In this document: in pieces, positions 33,574-42,221 of the stretch | Numbering within the stretch: the stretch's first letter is position 1 | Layout of the letters: every line of letters starts with the position of its first letter | DNA from: Chryseobacterium sp. PMSZPI | GTDB taxonomy: Bacteria > Bacteroidota > Bacteroidia > Flavobacteriales > Weeksellaceae | Direction: 5' to 3' | DNA length: 64,000 bases | Assembly (NCBI RefSeq): GCF_002835665.1 | Contig: NZ_PIZV01000051.1 | Location: forward strand, 124,001 to 188,000 | Position numbers and translations under genes: made by a program | The notes under the pieces: model-generated | Database searches by the model: none | What the model was told of the DNA's origin: nothing | What the model saw: only the letters and a program-made list of their open reading frames with translations

Positions 33574-34985
33574 TGATGAAAATTATAATAAATTTAATTT
33601 TTTGTGTTATTGCTGGGTTAATGATATATCTGGCTCCGAATCGTTATGATTTCGATTTCTGTTTACAAATATTAATATTATATATTATCATCAATATTAT
33701 ATATTTTTTAGGAAATAAAACAATTAATTATAATGCTGCTAATTTTGATTTCTTTTTTATGTTTTCATATGGGATGACAAATTTTATTTATCCTGTATTT
33801 TATATGAATCAGAATCCGAACGTTTCTGTATTTGCACTTCCTTTTAATACTCATATTATTTCAAAAGCTACAGCAATAGCATATCTAGGGTATACATTTT
33901 ATATTTTGGGAATAACTGTTTACCATAAAAATAAAACTAAATTAAAAATTATTCCAAAAGTTGAAGATAATCCAAAGTTCAAAATTAATAATTTATTTTT
34001 ACGATTAATTTTTCTAATCGGAATAGTGGCGTTTTTAGGCTATGTTATCACAGGAGGACTTACCCAATTACAGAATGTTTATTCAGGGAAAAATGTTTCA
34101 TTATCAGAAGTGGGTACGTTTTCGTATTTTAATAATATTTTCGCGATATGTTGTAATTTACTTGCTATTTTTGTGTTTTTAATTAAAGATATTAAAACAA
34201 AAATTACCATTTTTATATTTTTAATTATTTGTTCTCTTTTATTATTAGCTACAGGTTCAAGAACTACAGTATTAGGAATTGGCTTAATTCTTATTGCTAT
34301 GTATGGAAGATTTATAAAAAAAATTACTTTTCCAAAACTTATTTTCTTTTTATTAATAGGCTCATTTATAATGACTCTGGTTCAGCTCATGAGGGAAGAG
34401 GCATTTTCTGCGGATGTATGGACTAAAAATATCGGGAAAACCAAATTTGATTCAACCTTTGATATTTTTTTAGATTTAATTATAAATAATAGAAATTTAT
34501 ATGTTTTGGTAGATTTTGCTGATCATTACGGAAATGTTTATTTTTTGAGTACTATATCAGAAATTACCGCTCCTATTCCTGGATTGTTTTCCTATGTTTC
34601 TTCTAATATAGGCATTCCTATAGAGTTAATTTCAGGTGGTGCATTACCTACATTTATTGAACTTGGAAGAGACTCCGAATGGGGATTAGGTACTAACCTT
34701 GTAGGAGAAACATATATTGGGTTTGGTTATTATGGAGTTTGTATTATTATGTTTTTAATAGGATTAGCAATCAAAAGCGCACAAAAATCTTCCAGTAAAA
34801 ATATTTATTCATTTGTAATTTATTATTTATTGGTTTCACATGCTATTTTTTTTCCAAGAGCTTTTTATATGTACCAACCTAGAACTTTAATATGGAGTCT
34901 GTTAATTGTATTTTTGGTTTTAAATCTTACTAAATCATTATATAAAAAAGACAGAAATAGAAATCAAGACAAACTTTTAAATTAA
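33573..34985 (+). CDS. wzy: O-antigen/capsule repeat-unit polymerase (Wzy-like)
   Basis: This 470-residue polytopic protein has about eleven to twelve hydrophobic helices with a long periplasmic loop around residues 270-380. The helical pattern, the loop containing PIPGLFSYVSSNIGIPIELISGG, and GETYIGFGYYGV near the C-terminal helices fit the oligosaccharide repeat-unit polymerase (Wzy/OAG-ligase-like) family. Position between flippase and glycosyltransferases supports it. Wzy proteins share little sequence, so the call rests on topology and context. Highly AT-rich. The start overlaps the previous stop by one base. Confidence 0.82.
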   Translation: MMKIIINLIFCVIAGLMIYLAPNRYDFDFCLQILILYIIINIIYFLGNKTINYNAANFDFFFMFSYGMTNFIYPVFYMNQNPNVSVFALPFNTHIISKATAIAYLGYTFYILGITVYHKNKTKLKIIPKVEDNPKFKINNLFLRLIFLIGIVAFLGYVITGGLTQLQNVYSGKNVSLSEVGTFSYFNNIFAICCNLLAIFVFLIKDIKTKITIFIFLIICSLLLLATGSRTTVLGIGLILIAMYGRFIKKITFPKLIFFLLIGSFIMTLVQLMREEAFSADVWTKNIGKTKFDSTFDIFLDLIINNRNLYVLVDFADHYGNVYFLSTISEITAPIPGLFSYVSSNIGIPIELISGGALPTFIELGRDSEWGLGTNLVGETYIGFGYYGVCIIMFLIGLAIKSAQKSSSKNIYSFVIYYLLVSHAIFFPRAFYMYQPRTLIWSLLIVFLVLNLTKSLYKKDRNRNQDKLLN

Positions 34986-34987
34986 TT

Positions 34988-36148
34988 ATGAAAATAGTAT
35001 ATTGTATTCCATCTTTAGATAATAGTGGTGGTACTGAAAGAATTCTTACGGATAAAGTAAATTACTTAGCAAAAGCAGGAGATTATGATATTACTATTAT
35101 AACTACAGAGGGGGAAAGCAAAAAACCTTACTTTTTGTTAGAAAAAAATATAAAAGTTGTTGAGCTTAATATCAACTTCAACGAAGTTTTTAATTATTCA
35201 ATTGTAAAAAAATATTTGATAACTCATCAAAAGCTCAATTTATACACTAGCTTATTACAACAGTTTTTAGATGAACAAAACGTTGACATTTGCGTCTCTA
35301 CTGGAGGCAAAGAAATGGAATTTTTTAAAAAAATAAAGAGTAAATGTGTTAAAGTTTGTGAGCTTCATTTTTCGAAAAATTTTCGAAAACAATTTCTAAT
35401 TTCTAGAAAAAATAATATTTTTTGGAGACTTATTGGGAATTATAGAAATATAAGGTTGATACAACAGGTAAAAGATCTTGACCAATTAGTAGTACTTACT
35501 AGAAAAGATTTAAAAGAATGGAAAAAAGATATAAATAATGTAACCCAGATTTATAATTTTTCTCCTATTTATTCAAATGAAAGATCATTATTAAACAATC
35601 ATTCTATTATTGCAGCAGGACGTTTAGATCCTCAAAAAGGCTTTGATATGTTAATTAAAGCATGGAGCCTAATTCAGGATAAAATTTTTGATTGGAAATT
35701 AAATATTTATGGACAAGGGGATTTATACGCACAGCTTTCAAAAGATATAGATGAAAATAAATTAAATAACACTGTATTTCTTAAAGGAAGGACTAATGAT
35801 ATAAAAAAAGAATTACTAGAAAGCTCTATCTTTGTTTTATCTTCCAGATATGAAGGATTCCCTATGGTAATGTTGGAAAGTCTCACTTGTGGAATTCCAA
35901 TAGTATCTTTTAATTGTGAAACTGGTCCAGATGAGATTATTATTAATGATGATTGTGGAATACTAGTAGAAAATGGAAACATTGAAAAACTCGCTGAGGG
36001 AATACTTCGTTTAATAAATGATAATGAGTTAAGAGTGCAAAAGAGTATTATTGCTAAGAAAAAATCGGAAGATTTTTCAAAAGAGGTAATAATGCAAAAA
36101 TGGATTAATTTGTTTAATGAGTTGTATTTAAAAAATAAAACAAAATGA
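34988..36148 (+). CDS. Glycosyltransferase family 4 (GT-B)
   Basis: This 386-residue transferase has the GT-B fold. The N-terminal half starts MKIVYCIPSLDNSGGTERILTDK. The C-terminal half has the donor-site blocks AAGRLDPQKGFDMLIKAW, FLKGRTNDI and the E-x7-E motif in SSRYEGFPMVMLESLTCGIPIV followed by TGPDEII. It begins 2 bp after the Wzy stop and overlaps the next gene by 4 bp. The sequence resembles enzymes that add GalNAc or GlcNAc-type sugars in repeat units, but the donor is not certain. Confidence 0.9.
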   Translation: MKIVYCIPSLDNSGGTERILTDKVNYLAKAGDYDITIITTEGESKKPYFLLEKNIKVVELNINFNEVFNYSIVKKYLITHQKLNLYTSLLQQFLDEQNVDICVSTGGKEMEFFKKIKSKCVKVCELHFSKNFRKQFLISRKNNIFWRLIGNYRNIRLIQQVKDLDQLVVLTRKDLKEWKKDINNVTQIYNFSPIYSNERSLLNNHSIIAAGRLDPQKGFDMLIKAWSLIQDKIFDWKLNIYGQGDLYAQLSKDIDENKLNNTVFLKGRTNDIKKELLESSIFVLSSRYEGFPMVMLESLTCGIPIVSFNCETGPDEIIINDDCGILVENGNIEKLAEGILRLINDNELRVQKSIIAKKKSEDFSKEVIMQKWINLFNELYLKNKTK

Positions 36149-37158
36149 TTCTTATAGATGCAGTTTTTATAAATAACGGAGGAGGAAAAATTCTTTTGGA
36201 TTATCTTTATGATAAAATAACCGAGAATAATCTTCATCAATATCTTTTTTTAATAGATGAGAGATTGAGAGATGAATATAAAGAAAAAAATAATCCAAAT
36301 ATTGAACTTATATTTATTAAGGGTTTTTCAGAAAGATGTAAATTTTATAATAATAAAATTAACTTTTCTAAAGTACTATGTTTTGGCAATGTTCCACCCA
36401 ATAAAAGATTGAATTGCAAAGTCTATACTTACTTTCATCAACTTATTTATTTAAATATACCTAAAGAATTTTCATTTGTTGAGAAGATAAAGTTCAGATT
36501 TAAAATAAATATTCTTAGGCTATTTAAAAAAAATACGGATGTTTGGATTACACAAAATAACCTTACAAAAGATTCGTTAAGTAGAAAATTTAAAATCACT
36601 GTAAGTGATATAGAAGTTTTACCATTTTATCCTCCAATTACTGGGGAAGGTAAATACTCAAGAAATGAGAATTCTTTTCTTTATGTAAGTAATGCAAATC
36701 CGCATAAGAATCATAAAAATCTCATCAACGCTTTTTGTAATTTTTTTGATCAATATAATATTGGGATTTTAACGCTTACAGTAAATAATACTTTTCCGGA
36801 AATAATAGAACTTATTAATGATAAAATAAAAAAAGGATATCCAATAAATAATGTGGGATTTGTAACAAGAGAAGCACTTTATAAAGAATATCAGTCTCAT
36901 CAATATCTTATATTCCCTTCTTTAGCAGAAAGTTTTGGGTTGGGATTGGTGGAAGCGATTGAGAATAATTGTAAAGTAATTGTTTCAGATTTACCTTTTG
37001 CACATCAGGTTTGTGTTCCCAGCATTGCTATTAAAAATCCTTTTGGGGAACAGGAAATACTTCAGGCAATGATATCTGGTATACAATATGAAAAGATACC
37101 TTTTTCAGAACAGAAGATACATGATGAAATTGAAAAATTATTAAAATTGATTAAATGA
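36145..37158 (+). CDS. Glycosyltransferase (GT-B, group 1)
   Basis: This 337-residue GT-B transferase starts with MILIDAVFINNGGGKILLDYL, a nucleotide-fold opening with a glycine loop. Its C-terminal donor site contains FLYVSNANPHKNHKNLINAF and PSLAESFGLGLVEAIENNCKVIVSDLPFAHQ, including the conserved Glu pair of GT4-like enzymes. The ATGA overlaps at both ends (with the GT4 gene upstream and the dehydratase downstream) show tight translational coupling. Specificity unknown. It is the last gene of the very AT-rich core. Confidence 0.87.
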   Translation: MILIDAVFINNGGGKILLDYLYDKITENNLHQYLFLIDERLRDEYKEKNNPNIELIFIKGFSERCKFYNNKINFSKVLCFGNVPPNKRLNCKVYTYFHQLIYLNIPKEFSFVEKIKFRFKINILRLFKKNTDVWITQNNLTKDSLSRKFKITVSDIEVLPFYPPITGEGKYSRNENSFLYVSNANPHKNHKNLINAFCNFFDQYNIGILTLTVNNTFPEIIELINDKIKKGYPINNVGFVTREALYKEYQSHQYLIFPSLAESFGLGLVEAIENNCKVIVSDLPFAHQVCVPSIAIKNPFGEQEILQAMISGIQYEKIPFSEQKIHDEIEKLLKLIK

Positions 37159-38189
37159 AAATAAATAACAAAGTATTATTAATCACCGGAGGTACAGGTT
37201 CTTTTGGAACAGCTGTACTTAATCGTTTTTTACAGACCGATCATTTTAAAGAGATTCGAATTTTTTCACGTGACGAAAAAAAGCAGGACGATATGCGAAA
37301 CCTTTATAAAAATGATAAAATTAAATATTATATTGGTGATGTTCGCGATTATAATTCCGTGGAACCGGCTATGCGTGGTGTTGATTATGTTTTCCATGCT
37401 GCTGCATTAAAACAAGTACCTTCTTGCGAATTTTTTCCAATGCAGGCTGTAAAAACTAACGTAGAAGGAACTCAAAATGTTATTCGTGCTGCTGCAATTA
37501 ATCATGTGAAAAAAGTAATCTGTCTTTCTACTGATAAAGCCGCATATCCTATCAATGCAATGGGAATTTCCAAAGCTATGATGGAAAAGGTAGCTGTAGC
37601 AGAAGCCAGAAATCTTACAGATACTGTTGTTTGTCTTACGCGTTATGGGAATGTAATGGCATCCAGAGGCTCGGTTATTCCTTTGTTTTTAAATCAAATA
37701 CAAAAAGGAGACTCTATAACGATTACAGATCCTAATATGTCACGGTTTTTTATGTCTTTAGAGGATGCGGTAGATCTTGTATTATTTGCCTTCGAAAACG
37801 GTAATTCTGGTGACTTATTTGTAAATAAAGCACCTGCAGGAAGTATTGGAGATTTAGCAAAAGCTTTAATTGAATTGACCGGTAAAGAGGTACCCGTTAA
37901 AATTATTGGAACACGTCATGGGGAGAAACTTTATGAAACGCTTTGTACCCGTGAAGAAATGATAAAAGCCGAAGATATGGGAGAATTTTATCGTATTCCG
38001 GCAGATAATCGTGATCTTAACTATGCTAAATATTTCTCAGAAGGAGAAGAAGATATCTCCAAAGTAGAAGATTATCATTCACATAATACAGAACAACAAG
38101 GAGTAGAAGGCCTTAAAAACCTTATTTCAAGTTTACCTCTGATTAGAAAAGAAGTTTTCGGAGAAGATGTAATGCAATATCCTTATTAG
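37155..38189 (+). CDS. fnlA: UDP-GlcNAc 4,6-dehydratase/5-epimerase (FnlA/CapE/WbjB type)
   Basis: This 344-residue soluble SDR enzyme makes the first step of UDP-N-acetyl-L-fucosamine synthesis. The cofactor loop is LLITGGTGSFGTAVLNRF (about 9-26). The catalytic block is CLSTDKAAYPINAMGISKAMMEK, with Asp-Lys and a methionine where FlaA1-type dehydratases have tyrosine, a hallmark shared with CapE/WbjB. RHGEKLYETLCTREEM marks the C-terminal part. The next genes encode the matching second and third enzymes (FnlB at 38.7 kb and FnlC at 39.9 kb), which makes the assignment strong. Base composition here returns towards the genome average. Confidence 0.93.
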   Translation: MKINNKVLLITGGTGSFGTAVLNRFLQTDHFKEIRIFSRDEKKQDDMRNLYKNDKIKYYIGDVRDYNSVEPAMRGVDYVFHAAALKQVPSCEFFPMQAVKTNVEGTQNVIRAAAINHVKKVICLSTDKAAYPINAMGISKAMMEKVAVAEARNLTDTVVCLTRYGNVMASRGSVIPLFLNQIQKGDSITITDPNMSRFFMSLEDAVDLVLFAFENGNSGDLFVNKAPAGSIGDLAKALIELTGKEVPVKIIGTRHGEKLYETLCTREEMIKAEDMGEFYRIPADNRDLNYAKYFSEGEEDISKVEDYHSHNTEQQGVEGLKNLISSLPLIRKEVFGEDVMQYPY

Positions 38190-38255
38190 AGTTTACTCCT
38201 TTATTTTTAGGAAGATAATATTGTAAGTTGATGAACGAAATAAAGAATAAAATTT

Positions 38256-38669
38256 ATGCTTTTTAAAGGAGGTCAGTTTAAAGATAAAAGAGGGGTTGTT
38301 AGATATAATAATGATTTTGATGCTTCTAAAGTTAAAAGAATTTATACAATAGAAAATTTTCAAACCGATTTTATAAGGGGATGGACTGGGCATGCTATAG
38401 AACAACGTTGGTTTGCATGTGTTGTTGGAAGATTTAGAATTGCTGTGATTAGAGTGGATAGTTTTCAAAATCCATCAGCAGACTTAACGGCAGAGTATTA
38501 TGATCTTCATGCTAATACCTTAGACTTTCTTCATATAGTGCCAGGATGTATAACTGCTATTAAGGCAATAGAAGAAGAAAGTAAATTATTAGTGCTTGCT
38601 GATTATGGATTAAATGAAATTGATGATGATTATCGTTTCCCTTTAAACCACTTTAATATTGAATTATGA
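38256..38669 (+). CDS. WxcM-like cupin (sugar-epimerase-like) protein inserted between fnlA and fnlB
   Basis: This 137-residue protein has a cupin-type beta pattern (GWTGHAIEQRWFACVVGRFRIAVIRVD near residues 42-68, then LHIVPGCITAIKAIEEESKLLVLADYG), resembling the WxcM/FdtA-like cupins annotated as sugar epimerases or isomerases. A WbuC-like cupin accompanies fnl genes in some E. coli O-antigen clusters, but here the gene sits between fnlA and fnlB. It overlaps fnlB by 4 bp. A catalytic role in the UDP-L-FucNAc pathway is not required by the known chemistry, so the function is open. Confidence 0.72.
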   Translation: MLFKGGQFKDKRGVVRYNNDFDASKVKRIYTIENFQTDFIRGWTGHAIEQRWFACVVGRFRIAVIRVDSFQNPSADLTAEYYDLHANTLDFLHIVPGCITAIKAIEEESKLLVLADYGLNEIDDDYRFPLNHFNIEL

Positions 38670-39784
38670 AAAAAATAGGAATTACCGGACAAAATGGTTT
38701 TGTAGGCGGACATTTATATAATACTTTAGGATTGTTTCCTGACGAATTTGAACGTATTGATTTTCAAAAAGAATATTTTGAAGATGAGTCTAAAATAGAT
38801 GATTTTGTATCAAAATGTGATGTGATAGTTCATTTAGCAGCAATGAATCGTCATGACAGTCAAGAAGTTATTTATAATACTAATATCAACCTGACTCAAA
38901 AATTGATTAATGCTTTAAAAAGAACCAATTCAAAAGCACATATTTTAATTTCATCATCTACACAGGAAGAACGAGATAATCTTTATGGAAAATCCAAACG
39001 TGAAAGTCGTGAAGCCATTGTAAATTGGGCAAATGAAAATGGCGGTAAAGTTACGGGTTTGATTATTCCTAATGTGTTTGGAGCATTTGGAAAGCCCTTT
39101 TATAACTCATTTATTGCAACATTTTGTTATCAGTTAACAAATGGAGAGATACCAAGTATTGATATTGATGGTGAAGTGAAGCTAATCTATGTTCAGGAAT
39201 TAGTACTGAATATTATTGCAGAAATTCGTTCAGAACTAGGCCAGCCGGAATTATGGGTAGAAGCTACGGTTTCGAAAAAAGTTTCAGAAGTTTTAGCATT
39301 GTTAAACAATTTTAAAACAAAATACTTAAACGGTGGAGAAATTCCAGTTTTAAAAGATCAATTTGAACATAATTTATTCAATACTTACCGTTCTTATATT
39401 AATTACAAAGAACATTATCCTGTTAAGTTTACGCAACATACTGATCCAAGGGGAGCTTTCGTTGAAGTGATCAGATTAGGAATTGGAGGACAATGCTCAT
39501 TTTCTACTACTGTTTCTGATATTACGAGAGGTAATCATTATCATACTCGGAAAATAGAACGCTTCGCTGTAATTAAAGGAAAAGCACTAATTCAATTGAG
39601 AAAAATTGATACTGATGAAATTCTAGATTTTTATTTAGATGGAACTGAGCCTGCTTATGTAGATATCCCGATCTGGTATACTCATAATATTAAAAATATA
39701 GGAGATGAAGATTTATATACCATTTTTTGGATTGATGAACCTTTTAATCCAGAAGATTCTGACACTTATTTTTTTGAAGTATAG
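38666..39784 (+). CDS. fnlB: Bifunctional UDP-sugar reductase/epimerase (FnlB/CapF/WbjC type)
   Basis: This 372-residue two-domain enzyme catalyses the second step to UDP-L-FucNAc (4-reduction and epimerisation). The N-terminal SDR domain starts KKIGITGQNGFVGGHLYNTL and has SSSTQEERDNLYGKSKRESR with Tyr and Lys. The C-terminal cupin domain (about 250-372) has the metal-binding block TRGNHYHTRKIERFAVIKGKA and ends IFWIDEPFNPEDSDTYFFEV-like. This SDR-cupin fusion is the hallmark of CapF. Start overlaps the cupin gene upstream. Confidence 0.94.
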   Translation: MKKIGITGQNGFVGGHLYNTLGLFPDEFERIDFQKEYFEDESKIDDFVSKCDVIVHLAAMNRHDSQEVIYNTNINLTQKLINALKRTNSKAHILISSSTQEERDNLYGKSKRESREAIVNWANENGGKVTGLIIPNVFGAFGKPFYNSFIATFCYQLTNGEIPSIDIDGEVKLIYVQELVLNIIAEIRSELGQPELWVEATVSKKVSEVLALLNNFKTKYLNGGEIPVLKDQFEHNLFNTYRSYINYKEHYPVKFTQHTDPRGAFVEVIRLGIGGQCSFSTTVSDITRGNHYHTRKIERFAVIKGKALIQLRKIDTDEILDFYLDGTEPAYVDIPIWYTHNIKNIGDEDLYTIFWIDEPFNPEDSDTYFFEV

Positions 39785-39876
39785 TAACTCGTTAGAATCT
39801 CCATATCTATAATATAAACAATAAAGAAATATAACCTATAAGCTTAAGATCAAAACTTAGCTAAATACCATAAGAA

Positions 39877-41013
39877 ATGAAAAAACTGAAAGTGATGACG
39901 GTCGTTGGAACAAGACCGGAAATTATAAGATTATCAAGAGTACTATCAGCATTAGATATTTCAGAAGCTGTAGATCATATTATTGTTCATACCGGACAAA
40001 ATTATGATTATGAGCTCAATCAAATATTTTTTGAAGATTTAGGACTTCGTAAACCAGATTATTTTCTTGAAGCTGCGGGAAAGACGGCTACAGAAACGGT
40101 GGGAAACATTCTTATTAAAATAGATCCACTTTTGGAAGAGCTAAAGCCAGATGCTTTTTTAGTTTTAGGTGATACAAATTCTTGTTTATGTGCTATTCCT
40201 GCAAAAAAACGTCAAATTCCTATTTTTCATATGGAAGCAGGAAACAGATGTTTTGATCAACGTGTTCCGGAAGAAACAAACCGTAAAATTGTAGATCATA
40301 CAGCAGACATTAATTTAACATATTCAGATATAGCTCGTGAATACCTTTTAAGAGAAGGTCTTCCTGCAGATAGGATTATTAAGACGGGGTCTCCTATGTT
40401 TGAAGTACTAAGCCATTATTTACCACAAATTGAAAATTCTGATGTTTTATCACGACTGAACTTAGAAGAAGGAAAGTATTTTGTGATTTCATCACATCGT
40501 GAAGAGAATATTAATTCTGAAAAGAATTTCAGAGGACTTATGGAGTCTTTAAATGCTATTGCAGATCAATATAAATACCCGATTATTGTATCGACACATC
40601 CACGTACAAAAAACATGATTGATAAGATGCAAATTGAAATGCGTCCTGAAATTCAATTTCTCAAACCTTTGGGCTTTCATGATTATAATGCTCTTCAAAT
40701 GAGATCATATGCTGTTCTTTCTGATTCAGGAACTATATCCGAGGAATCTTCAATTCTAAATTTTAGAGCTCTTAATATCAGAGAGGCGCACGAAAGGCCT
40801 GAAGCGATGGAAGAAGCATCTGTAATGATGGTGGGACTTTCTCCAGAAAGAATTTTACAGGGATTAACACAACTTCAACAACAGATGATAGGCAAAGAAA
40901 GAAATTATAGACAAGTTTCGGATTATTCTATGCCAAATGTATCTGAGAAAATGGTAAGAATTATTGTTAGCTATACAGATTATATTAATAGAGTGGTTTG
41001 GAGCAAAAAGTAA
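39877..41013 (+). CDS. fnlC: UDP-HexNAc 2-epimerase (FnlC/CapG/WbjD type)
   Basis: This 378-residue non-hydrolysing 2-epimerase finishes UDP-L-FucNAc synthesis. The family blocks are VMTVVGTRPEIIRLSRVLSA, HTGQNYDYELNQIFFEDL, FHMEAGNRCFDQRVPEETNR and the C-terminal LSDSGTISEESSIL. The Arg-x-Phe-Asp-Gln-Arg-Val-Pro-Glu-Glu run follows the epimerase pattern. The wecB-like ManNAc-forming role is the alternative, but the preceding fnlA and fnlB genes favour FnlC. Its stop TAATG overlaps the start of the next transferase. Confidence 0.93.
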   Translation: MKKLKVMTVVGTRPEIIRLSRVLSALDISEAVDHIIVHTGQNYDYELNQIFFEDLGLRKPDYFLEAAGKTATETVGNILIKIDPLLEELKPDAFLVLGDTNSCLCAIPAKKRQIPIFHMEAGNRCFDQRVPEETNRKIVDHTADINLTYSDIAREYLLREGLPADRIIKTGSPMFEVLSHYLPQIENSDVLSRLNLEEGKYFVISSHREENINSEKNFRGLMESLNAIADQYKYPIIVSTHPRTKNMIDKMQIEMRPEIQFLKPLGFHDYNALQMRSYAVLSDSGTISEESSILNFRALNIREAHERPEAMEEASVMMVGLSPERILQGLTQLQQQMIGKERNYRQVSDYSMPNVSEKMVRIIVSYTDYINRVVWSKK

Positions 41014-42209
41014 TGAATAAGGTTTGGATTGCAACAGAGCTTTTTTATCCTGAAGAAACCTCTACTTCTTTTATTCTGACAAAAATAGCAAATAAATTGT
41101 CAGAAAAATATAATGTAAAAGTGGTTTGTGGTGATCCTGTGTATGATCAACGAAAGAATAGCGAAAGCTTTACTCTTAGTCCAAATGTCTTTGTACATCG
41201 AATAAAAGGATTTAAGGGAGATAAGAATAGCTTAATAAGCAGATCTATGAGGTTTGTCTTTTTGAGTCTTTCTATTTTTCTTTATCTGTGGAAAAATGTT
41301 AGAAAGGGAGAAAAAATTTTTATCGTAACCAACCCAGCTCCTTTAATACTATTAGCTTCAATTCTCAAGAAATTCAAAAAAATTGAATTAATTATTTTGG
41401 TTCACGATGTTTTTCCTGAAAATACAATCCCGGCTGGGATAATTAAATCTCAAAAATCTCTTGTTTATAAGATTTTGAAAATGATTTTTGATAAAGCCTA
41501 TTCTACAGCTGATAAGCTCATTGCTTTAGGTAGAGATATGCAGAATGTGCTTGAAAATAAAACTTCCAAATACAATCATAAACCTCAAATTGAAATTATT
41601 GAAAACTGGGGAGAAGTTGGAAGTATTTACCCAATCTCACAAGATAGAACTAATACAGACTTTTCAATTAAAAATAAAATTATTTTTCAATTTGCAGGAA
41701 ATTTGGGAAGAGTACAAGGGTTAATGGAACTTTTGGAAATTATTAAAGAATCAAAAAATGAGTATTTGGAATTTCACTTTATAGGTGAAGGAGCTTTGAA
41801 AAAAGAATTAGTTGATTTCGCTAACCTGCATAGTTTATCGAATGTAGTATTTGGAGGCGCTTACAAAAGAGAAGATCAGAATACTGTACTTAATTCAAAT
41901 GATATTGCTATTGTTACTCTTTCTCAAGGAATGTTTGGTTTAGGGGTACCTTCTAAAACATATAATATTCTTGCAGCTGGGAAGCCAATTTTGTATATAG
42001 GAGATAAAAATAGTGAAGTTGACCTTTTGATAAAAGATCATAAGATTGGTTATAGTTTGAGAAAAAAAGATGATATTCTTGAATTTTTTAATTCACTTGA
42101 GATTAATGATAAAGAAATATTAAGAGAAATGGGATTAAGGGCAAGACAACTTGCAGAAACAGTCTATTCAGAAAGCTACATCCTCAATCGATATATAGAA
42201 GAAATTTAA
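41013..42209 (+). CDS. Glycosyltransferase family 4, WbuB-like (putative L-FucNAc transferase)
   Basis: This 398-residue GT-B transferase begins at the ATG at 41013 (MNKVWIATELFYPEETSTSF), one base overlapping the fnlC stop. A TTG further upstream would only add residues inside fnlC. Donor-domain blocks are FQFAGNLGRVQGLMELLEII, FHFIGEGALKKEL and the late segment GLGVPSKTYNILAAGKPILY. WbuB enzymes follow fnlABC in O-antigen clusters and transfer L-FucNAc; sequence style and position both fit, so this is a reasonable inference rather than proof. Confidence 0.85.
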   Translation: MNKVWIATELFYPEETSTSFILTKIANKLSEKYNVKVVCGDPVYDQRKNSESFTLSPNVFVHRIKGFKGDKNSLISRSMRFVFLSLSIFLYLWKNVRKGEKIFIVTNPAPLILLASILKKFKKIELIILVHDVFPENTIPAGIIKSQKSLVYKILKMIFDKAYSTADKLIALGRDMQNVLENKTSKYNHKPQIEIIENWGEVGSIYPISQDRTNTDFSIKNKIIFQFAGNLGRVQGLMELLEIIKESKNEYLEFHFIGEGALKKELVDFANLHSLSNVVFGGAYKREDQNTVLNSNDIAIVTLSQGMFGLGVPSKTYNILAAGKPILYIGDKNSEVDLLIKDHKIGYSLRKKDDILEFFNSLEINDKEILREMGLRARQLAETVYSESYILNRYIEEI

Positions 42210-42221
42210 CTAGTATAATAG

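Noticed and set aside
39877..41013. wecB (UDP-ManNAc formation) as the function of the 2-epimerase
   Set aside because: The two preceding enzymes of the UDP-L-FucNAc pathway are intact and contiguous, so FnlC is the better fit, though not proven.
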